A stretch of 28,129 bases of DNA, taken from positions 1 to 28,129 of the forward strand of contig CAMNBU010000030.1 of the NCBI GenBank assembly GCA_946533395.1, written 5' to 3'. The notes beneath the pieces were generated by a model, which ran no database searches, had not been told where the DNA came from, and saw nothing but the letters and a program-made list of their open reading frames with translations. Positions 23,109 to 28,129 of this stretch are shown piece after piece (within the stretch, counting starts at the first letter, position 1; each line of letters starts with the position of its first letter). Both the position numbers and the translations under genes were made by a program. The stretch comes from UBA4292 sp002395865 (GTDB taxonomy: Bacteria; Bacillota; Clostridia; Lachnospirales; Lachnospiraceae).

Positions 23109-25400
23109 ATGAGCAGAGAGAGTCTTCTTATATACGATAAAGCAGCGCAGGATTTCGACCATGCGCTCCCCATCGGCAACGGCCGCATGGGCGCAATGAT
23201 CTACGGCGGAGTAAAGAATGAGCTGATAGGGCTCAACGAGGACAGCGTCTGGAGCGGCGGCAAAAGGAACCGCACCGACCCGCAGGCGAAACATATATAT
23301 AAGAGAATAAGGGAGCTTCTCTCGCAGGGGCATGTGAAAGAGGCCGAGAAGCTGTGTGTGGACAGGATGATGGGCATTCCCTCGAACTGTCGCCACTACA
23401 TGCCCCTGCCCGACCTTCACATAGAGCACGATATCGATGAGACAAATGTTAGCGATTACAGGCTGAGCCTCGACATATCGAAAGCATGCGCACAGGTGAG
23501 CTTCACCTGCGAAGGCGTGAGATATCGCCGCGAATATTTCATGTCGTATCCCGCAGCGGTACTTGCCGTTCGCATAAGCTCCGATAAGCCCGGCTCAGTG
23601 AGCCTTAAGGCATATATCGACGGCAGGGACGACTACTATGACGACAACCGCCCCGCAGCAGACGATATGATCCGCTTAAACGGCGGATGCGGCGGCAAGG
23701 ACGGAATAAGCTTCGCCTGCGCTCTTAAGATGGTCGCCGAAGGAGGAGCCCGGTGCACGGAGGGCATAAAGCTCGCGGCATACAGCTGCGATAGTGTCAC
23801 TCTGTATCTGGGAGCGCGCACGAGTTTCTACACAGCCTCATATATGGATGAATGCGTAAATGACGCAGCCGGAGCATCGGCCCGCGGCTTTGACGCGCTT
23901 TTTTCGGAGCATCTGGAAGACTACGCCCCCATATATGACAGATGCCGTCTCGAGCTCCCCTCGAACGAGGGCCTTCGCGGGCTTTTCACCGACGAGAGGA
24001 TAGAAAGGCTGAAGAACGATCCCTCAGCTTACGATACAGGTCTTGCGGAGCTTTATTTCAACTATGGCCGCTACCTTATGATAAGCGGAAGCCGCCCCGG
24101 CACTCTCCCGCTGAACCTCCAGGGCATCTGGAACAAGGACTCGTGGCCCGCATGGGGCGGTCGCTACACCATCAATATCAACACCGAAATGAACTACTGG
24201 CCCGCCGAAGTCACAGCGCTGCCCGAGTTCCATCTTCCCCTCTTCGTCCTTTTGGAGAGAATGCGGGAGGACGGAAGGCGAGCCGCGCGGGAAATGTACG
24301 GCTGCAGAGGATTTATGGCGCACCACAACACCGACCTGTGGGGCGACTGCGCGCCTCAGGATGTGTGGGTGCCCGCGACTGTATGGCCCATGGGCGCGGC
24401 GTGGCTGTGCCTGCATATCATGGAGCACTACCACTTCACGCAGGATAAGGACTTCCTTCGCAGGATGTACCCCACACTCATCGAGGCCTGCGAATTCTTT
24501 GAGGACTATATGTTCGAGGATGAAAAGGGAAGGCTCCTTACAGGCCCCAGCCTCTCCCCCGAGAACACCTACATAAGCAGCACTGGCGAGCAAGGCAATA
24601 TGTGCAACGGCCCGTCGATGGACTCGCAGATCATCAGGCAGCTGTTTACGGACGCGATAGATGCCGCTGCGATACTGGGCTGCGCTGACGATCACACAAA
24701 AAAGCTCGCTCAGATGCTCACAAAGCTTCCTCCGATAAGGGTCGGCAAATACGGCCAGATCATGGAGTGGGCCGAGGACTACGACGAGGCAGAGCCGGGC
24801 CACAGGCACATATCACAGCTATTCGCTCTCTACCCCTCCGACCAGATCGATATCAGGAAGACACCGGAGCTTGCGAAGGCAGCCAGAGCCACGCTTGAGC
24901 GCCGCCTCTCACACGGCGGAGGCCACACGGGCTGGAGCAGAGCGTGGATAATCAACTTCTGGGCCCGCCTCGGTGATGCGCGAAAGGTATCGGAGAACAT
25001 TACTCTTCTGCTCTCACGCTCCACTAACATGAATATGCTCGACTCCCACCCGCCCTTCCAGATCGACGGCAATTTCGGCGGCTGCGCGGGCATAGCCGAG
25101 GCACTCCTTCAGAGCCACGGAAAAAGGCTCACGCTTCTTCCGGCTCTTCCTAACGAGTGGTCCACGGGATATGTTCGCGGGCTTAAGGCCAGAGGAGGGT
25201 TCACCGTCGATATGAGCTGGGACAAGGGCATGCTCACGTCAGCCGAAGTGACCGCCCTCTCAGACAATGTCTGTACGATAAGCTACCGCCTTCCGTTTAC
25301 CGTAAGTATGGAAGGCGCCAATGTCGCGCTCACCGAAAGCGAATACGGCTGCTCATTTACGGCTGCGGCAGGTAAAACATACACCATCACGCTTTCATAA
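23109..25400 (+). CDS. GH95 glycosidase (alpha-L-fucosidase or alpha-L-galactosidase)
   Basis: This 763-residue inverting glycosidase removes terminal alpha-L-fucose or alpha-L-galactose from oligosaccharides. The N-terminal beta domain begins with HALPIGNGRMGAMIYGG and LNEDSVWSGG. The catalytic barrel has WGGRYTININTEMNYWPAEV (349-368), SLSPENTY with the likely general acid Glu 485, and FQIDGNFGG with Asp 653. Asn 356 and Asn 358 correspond to Asn 421 and Asn 423 of bifidobacterial AfcA. Thr 354 stands where AfcA has His 419, a change I recall from alpha-L-galactosidases. No signal peptide is present, so it acts in the cytoplasm on imported sugar. The start at 23109 follows GAGGGAG. It is divergent from the importer operon. 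Confidence 0.92.
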   Translation: MSRESLLIYDKAAQDFDHALPIGNGRMGAMIYGGVKNELIGLNEDSVWSGGKRNRTDPQAKHIYKRIRELLSQGHVKEAEKLCVDRMMGIPSNCRHYMPLPDLHIEHDIDETNVSDYRLSLDISKACAQVSFTCEGVRYRREYFMSYPAAVLAVRISSDKPGSVSLKAYIDGRDDYYDDNRPAADDMIRLNGGCGGKDGISFACALKMVAEGGARCTEGIKLAAYSCDSVTLYLGARTSFYTASYMDECVNDAAGASARGFDALFSEHLEDYAPIYDRCRLELPSNEGLRGLFTDERIERLKNDPSAYDTGLAELYFNYGRYLMISGSRPGTLPLNLQGIWNKDSWPAWGGRYTININTEMNYWPAEVTALPEFHLPLFVLLERMREDGRRAAREMYGCRGFMAHHNTDLWGDCAPQDVWVPATVWPMGAAWLCLHIMEHYHFTQDKDFLRRMYPTLIEACEFFEDYMFEDEKGRLLTGPSLSPENTYISSTGEQGNMCNGPSMDSQIIRQLFTDAIDAAAILGCADDHTKKLAQMLTKLPPIRVGKYGQIMEWAEDYDEAEPGHRHISQLFALYPSDQIDIRKTPELAKAARATLERRLSHGGGHTGWSRAWIINFWARLGDARKVSENITLLLSRSTNMNMLDSHPPFQIDGNFGGCAGIAEALLQSHGKRLTLLPALPNEWSTGYVRGLKARGGFTVDMSWDKGMLTSAEVTALSDNVCTISYRLPFTVSMEGANVALTESEYGCSFTAAAGKTYTITLS

Positions 25401-25413
25401 TATTTCACAAACG

Positions 25414-25460
25414 CAAAAAGACCCCGGGACGGCAGCACACCTGCCTCCCGGGGTCACTTT
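25414..25460. terminator. Bidirectional terminator between GH95 and zinc-ribbon genes
   Basis: A two-part stem has 10 bp (25420-25429 with 25446-25455) topped by 5 bp (GGCAG with CTGCC). On the minus strand it is followed by TTTTTG, on the plus by ACTTTTA. It ends two convergent genes. Confidence 0.85.
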
Positions 25461-25462
25461 TA

Positions 25463-26638
25463 TCAATCCAGCCATGTCAGATAGATATATAACGTGTAAT
25501 AGGACGTTCCTTCCTCGGTCTTGCCGTAGAACATGCGAAGGGTATTCTTGCCCACGCTGACCTCCACATCGCCCTCTTCTCCCTTCACCTTCGCGAACAG
25601 GTCGTCGACGCGGTTGTCGAAGGTCTTCACGTCCATGATGGCGTGTACCATTGCCCGCGCGGTCTTCTTCGCGTCGAAGAGCTTGTAGGTATCCGCAATT
25701 ATGTAAAGTCCGTCGTTTGTGATACTGTCACCATATACGCCTATGTATCCCTCCTGGTTCTTGCCGGCGAACTGATACTCATCGGCCACCTCGAAGAAAC
25801 GTATCTCCTCGCCCCACTTGCTCAGACGGTAATAGTCCTCCACATAGTCGTTGTAGGTCTGGTCGATCTTGATGCCCTCGGCATTCATGTACTTCTCGAG
25901 CCTCTCGGAATACAGATTGTAACTCTTGTCATAGTGAGTCCAGTACTCGGTATTCAGGCCTGTGGCGACCGCCTCGTCATGGGAAACATACTTGTATCCG
26001 TCCTCGTCGTAGCCGAGAGCCTTGCGAAGCGCCTCATATTCATCAGCCGTCAGTGAGGTGTCTGTCTGCTCCGTCGCGGTCTCCCCGGACTTGTTTGAAT
26101 ACTCCTCGTAGCCCTTGCCGAACCTTCCGCCGAAAGCCAGGAAAATGACCACAAGGGTGATGATCATCACAGCCACCACTACGACCGCCGTAAGCGACTT
26201 TGCCGTCGATGTGGGCTGTCCGTTCAGCGACCTGTACTGTGTCGCAGTCGGCTGCGCGTTATAGCTGCCGGAGGTATTGTTCGTATAATTGCCGTAGCCT
26301 GAGGATGTTCCGCCATAGCTGCTGCCGTAGTTATTATCATAGCTGCCGTTCGAATAGCTTCCGTTTACGCTGTCGTATCCGGGGTTCACCCGGTCGTGGT
26401 CATGTCCCGAAAAAGGAGCGCCCTCCTTCTCGTGGTAGCTGTAATTCTCCGCGTCCGAACCGTACCTCTGATGGAAGTCTGAGGTGGTGGCATGGTAATC
26501 GCAGTTGTCGTCGTGACCGGCATCATGACCGGTGTTGATCTTCGCCTCGGTATTTATCTCCTTGGGCGTTATAAATCTCCTGCAGCCTTCGCAGTAATTG
26601 CCGCTGACCGGCTGATCGCAGTAAGGACAGATCTTCAT
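25463..26638 (-). CDS. Zinc-ribbon, single-pass membrane protein of unknown function
   Basis: This is a 391-residue protein. A short zinc ribbon at the N-terminus has CPYC (Cys 4, 7) and CEGC (Cys 16, 19). A His/Asp-rich stretch follows (about 37-82, with GHDAGHDD and SGHDHD), then a Gly/Ser/Tyr/Asn low-complexity region (about 86-135). One membrane helix lies at 149-171. The remaining 220 residues carry several EYEALRK, YVEDYYRLSKW and YIIADTYKLFDAKKTARAMV segments and a C-terminal beta-rich end; no known domain is clear. By the positive-inside rule the zinc ribbon is cytoplasmic and the large domain is outside. The ribosome site is weak (AAGG about 8 nt upstream) and lies in a hairpin. Confidence 0.75.
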   Translation of the reverse strand: MKICPYCDQPVSGNYCEGCRRFITPKEINTEAKINTGHDAGHDDNCDYHATTSDFHQRYGSDAENYSYHEKEGAPFSGHDHDRVNPGYDSVNGSYSNGSYDNNYGSSYGGTSSGYGNYTNNTSGSYNAQPTATQYRSLNGQPTSTAKSLTAVVVVAVMIITLVVIFLAFGGRFGKGYEEYSNKSGETATEQTDTSLTADEYEALRKALGYDEDGYKYVSHDEAVATGLNTEYWTHYDKSYNLYSERLEKYMNAEGIKIDQTYNDYVEDYYRLSKWGEEIRFFEVADEYQFAGKNQEGYIGVYGDSITNDGLYIIADTYKLFDAKKTARAMVHAIMDVKTFDNRVDDLFAKVKGEEGDVEVSVGKNTLRMFYGKTEEGTSYYTLYIYLTWLD

Positions 26639-26645
26639 TTATTGT

Positions 26646-26664
26646 ACCTTGCCGCAGGCAAGGT
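26646..26664 (-). promoter_or_regulatory. Hairpin covering the ribosome site of the zinc-ribbon gene
   Basis: ACCTTGCC (26646-26653) and GGCAAGGT (26657-26664) form a perfect 8-bp stem with a 3-base loop. It ends 7 bp before the ATG at 26638 on the minus strand. The only ribosome-site-like bases (AAGG) lie in the stem. A second hairpin (ATCGGTG/CGCCGAT, 26669-26697) is just upstream. They may limit translation, or act as a weak terminator for the Nudix gene. Confidence 0.45.
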
Positions 26665-26704
26665 GCACATCGGTGTCGTGCCTGCTGCGGCGCCGATGAA
26701 AGCT

Positions 26705-26722
26705 TGAAAGGTCTCCTTTCAA
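26705..26722 (-). terminator. Possible weak terminator at the end of the Nudix gene
   Basis: TTGAAAGG and CCTTTCAA form an 8-bp stem around a 3-base loop and overlap the Nudix stop codon. Only GCTTTC follows on the minus strand, so termination would be inefficient and read-through into the zinc-ribbon gene is possible. Confidence 0.35.
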
Positions 26723-27354
26723 TCTTTAGCTCCCGTATTCTCTTCTGTAAACATATCCAGTGCGTGGCCCTCAGGCGAGGCTATAAAATACATAAGCATA
26801 TATGCCGCCATGATAGCCACATTTTCCTCCCTCAGTATCCTCGCGGCCTCTTTCCTGTCCACGAGTACCACCGAAAGGTTTTCTGTCTGCTCAAGACCCT
26901 TAGTGGACACTGTGCCGGTCGCTCTTCCGATGACCGTCGCGTTCGTCTCGTCACTCATGCCGCAGGAGTTGAAGAACGGTCTGGTGAAGCCCTCCTTCGC
27001 ATTCACCGGGTGGAATGTGAGACCGGTCTCCTCCTTCAGCTCTCTGACGCCCGCGTCGTGGTAGTCCTCGCCCGGCTCAACGAGTCCCGCGGGCAGCTCA
27101 TAGATGTAGGTGCCGAGCGGAAATCTGAACTGTCTGACCATCACGATCTTCTCGGTCTCCTCCTGCTTCACCGCCAGTATGCACACACCGCCGGGTGCGA
27201 ATCTGCCGGTATTGATCATCAGCTCGTCCGCGCTCTTGCTCCTTGACGCCATATAATACCTGAACGGGTGCCCGGTATTGTCCTCCACGTCCATCTCAAA
27301 AAAATTCAGGAAACGATTGTCCGTCACCTGCGTGATATTATTGATCTTGCTCAT
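26719..27354 (-). CDS. Nudix hydrolase, ADP-ribose pyrophosphatase type
   Basis: This enzyme hydrolyses a nucleoside diphosphate linked to another group, most likely ADP-ribose to AMP and ribose 5-phosphate, using Mg2+. The 211-residue product holds a full Nudix box from Gly 90 to Leu 112, matching GX5EX7REUXEEXGU with RELKEETGL. The residues before it (VRQFRFPLGTYIYELPAGLV) are typical of the ADP-ribose pyrophosphatase branch. The N-terminal part (about 1-50) is the usual dimerisation region. The ATG has AGAGG about 7 bases upstream, and TATAAT lies near 27376 on the minus strand as a -10 without a good -35. The zinc-ribbon gene follows 80 bp downstream. Confidence 0.88.
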   Translation of the reverse strand: MSKINNITQVTDNRFLNFFEMDVEDNTGHPFRYYMASRSKSADELMINTGRFAPGGVCILAVKQEETEKIVMVRQFRFPLGTYIYELPAGLVEPGEDYHDAGVRELKEETGLTFHPVNAKEGFTRPFFNSCGMSDETNATVIGRATGTVSTKGLEQTENLSVVLVDRKEAARILREENVAIMAAYMLMYFIASPEGHALDMFTEENTGAKD

Positions 27355-27468
27355 CCCAAAACCTCTCGAGTATTATAACAGGCTGTCGCCCGCTGTTTAT
27401 AAAATAATTCTTAACATAACCTTAGCATAGAGTAACAGATGTTTTCCCCCGCGTCAATGCTTTTCTTT

Positions 27469-27555
27469 CCCCCGCCGGTCGCTCATTGTCATCCTGAGCG
27501 CAGTCGAGGGATCTTTCTTGGCCCCACGGCGGGGTGGCTCCCCCCCGCCGGTCGC
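27469..27555. repeat. Direct repeat CCCCCGCCGGTCGC, two copies
   Basis: The 14-bp sequence occurs at 27469-27482 and again at 27542-27555, 73 bp apart. A related inverted form, CCCGGCGGGGG, occurs near 27738-27750. The copies bracket the segment at 27484-27516 and a GCCCCACGGCGGGG-type palindrome, so the whole may be one composite repeat unit. Confidence 0.6.
27484..27516. repeat. Dispersed-repeat-like segment
   Basis: The core ATCCTGAGCGCAGTCGAGGG belongs to a motif I recall as widely scattered in intergenic DNA of many bacterial genomes, in the form TCCTGAGCGCAGTCGAAGGA. Only one copy is in this window, so repetition cannot be shown from the sequence alone. Confidence 0.45.
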
Positions 27556-27584
27556 GGGTGAGCTTTACCCCTGTTTCTATATAC

Positions 27585-27710
27585 GGGACCGTGCGAAAAT
27601 ATATCCTTCGCTCCATGGCTCGTCAACGGCCGCAGTATTGCGATAAGGCCACAAAACTGCGGCCGTTTCCTGCGCTGACTTCCGCTCAGGAAATATTTTT
27701 CGCACGTCCC
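27585..27710. repeat. Nested inverted-repeat element, 126 bp
   Basis: The outer arms are 22 bp each (27585-27606 and 27689-27710) and match except for two single-base gaps and one substitution; both contain GTGCGAAAA. Inside lies a perfect 12-bp inverted repeat, AACGGCCGCAGT (27625-27636) with its complement (27656-27667), enclosing a 19-nt loop. The element would fold into a long cruciform or RNA hairpin on either strand. It resembles a miniature inverted-repeat element or a structured RNA. No flanking target duplication was obvious. Confidence 0.6.
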
Positions 27711-27788
27711 CTCACGTAGAGCATTAACTCACCCACGCCCGGCGGGGGCCAGAGTTTTCCGCGCGCAGCCCTCGCGTATCTGTGGCAA

Positions 27789-28129
27789 CTACCCGAGCAG
27801 GTCCAGGAACAGCTCATTGAGAGCGGCGCGGTCCTTGTTGTGGTCGTCGGGCAGCCTGTCCGCGATGGCCTTCTGCGCGACGAGCTCCGCCTCGATGAAG
27901 TCGCGTATGATGGGGAGTTGCGGGTTAAGTTCCCTCTCAGTGGTGCGCTTCTTGACCTCTATGAGCTCATCGATGGCGAGGCGCAGTTCGGGAGACAGCT
28001 CCTGCTTAAGAAGCTCATCGAAAAGCACCGGCGGGGCCGCGTGGTAGGTCTCGATGTACTTTGCGGCGAGCAGCGGACGCAGGGCGTAGAAATACTTCTT
28101 GTATCTGACCGTCTCACCCCGAAGATACT
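27789..28129 (-). CDS. Nucleotidyltransferase (YcgL/RlaP-like), 3' end only
   Basis: Only the last 113 codons are in the window; the gene continues beyond position 28129. The visible part has VRYKKYFYALRPLLAAKYIE, PPVLFDELL, a helical stretch LRLAIDELIEVKKRTTERE, and a C-terminal helix RAALNELFLDLLG. The RYKKYFYALRP motif is what I know from the C-terminal half of the predicted nucleotidyltransferase family COG3541 (YcgL, also called RlaP). The catalytic GS-x-DxD motif should lie in the unseen N-terminal half. The GTG at 28028 is internal, not a start. The role is unknown, possibly RNA end repair in some relatives. Confidence 0.72.
   Translation of the reverse strand, partial: YLRGETVRYKKYFYALRPLLAAKYIETYHAAPPVLFDELLKQELSPELRLAIDELIEVKKRTTERELNPQLPIIRDFIEAELVAQKAIADRLPDDHNKDRAALNELFLDLLG

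Larger units (their letters stand above)
27355..27788. other. 434-bp repeat-rich intergenic region
   Basis: I see no credible gene here. The right flank of the Nudix gene carries its promoter region. The remainder holds two copies of a C-rich direct repeat, a dispersed-repeat-like segment, and a 126-bp nested inverted-repeat element; each is listed separately. Short open frames in this stretch have no ribosome sites and no recognisable product. Confidence 0.6.

Noticed and set aside
24024..24809. A 261-codon minus-strand frame opposite the GH95 gene
   Set aside because: It overlaps the catalytic domain of a clear GH95 enzyme and has no motif or start signal.
27422..27719. Short open frames of about 60 codons in the repeat-rich intergenic region
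   Set aside because: They run through direct and inverted repeats, lack ribosome sites and resemble no protein.

Overview
The window looks like the chromosome of a Gram-positive, anaerobic, fibre-using Clostridia, most likely Lachnospiraceae. The evidence is the gene content: a DUF6145-type gene between birA and dusB, DUF6462-type mobile-element proteins, a LplB/YtcP-type sugar importer without its own ATPase, a split MetH, and rho-independent terminators throughout. Most of the window is GC-rich with tightly packed genes. The first ~2.3 kb reads as visibly more AT-rich and is genetic debris.

Positions 1-2516 hold mobile-element remnants. They comprise an IS1182-like transposase with an internal deletion, a truncated ParA with a damaged P-loop, one intact DUF6462-like small gene, an upstream paralogue interrupted by TGA, and a strong hairpin terminator. 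The debris lies directly downstream of lysS.

Positions 2517-8420 (minus strand) form a housekeeping run: argF, a small membrane protein, birA, a DUF6145-type gene and dusB, then greA-lysS behind their own promoter. Positions 8438-12270 (minus) hold an NfeD/SPFH membrane pair and a membrane-anchored, SH3- and Ig-like-containing SleB-type wall hydrolase. Positions 12311-13950 (minus) hold an overlapping phosphoesterase/SpoU-methyltransferase pair. Positions 14033-18150 (plus) form a compact methionine operon: metF with a TTG start, a stand-alone MetH activation domain, and metH lacking that domain.

Positions 18120-25460 form a carbohydrate-utilisation locus. An importer (two permeases and a lipoprotein binding protein, minus strand) diverges from a cytoplasmic GH95 glycosidase (plus strand). 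The shared 285-bp intergenic region has two abutting palindromes against a promoter. One permease carries about 340 extra N-terminal residues, including a predicted extracellular module with a short CBM2-like motif. The GH95 active site has Thr where the fucosidase AfcA has His, which hints at alpha-L-galactosidase activity. Together they suggest import of an intact L-fucosyl or L-galactosyl oligosaccharide followed by trimming in the cytoplasm.

Positions 25414-28129 hold a zinc-ribbon membrane protein, a Nudix ADP-ribose pyrophosphatase, a 434-bp intergenic region rich in repeats (including a nested inverted-repeat element), and the 3' end of a nucleotidyltransferase gene. I saw no CRISPR array, tRNA, rRNA or phage gene. 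The most interesting items are the permease with the extracellular module, the GH95 specificity residue with its double operator, the nested palindromic element, and the decayed mobile module beside lysS.
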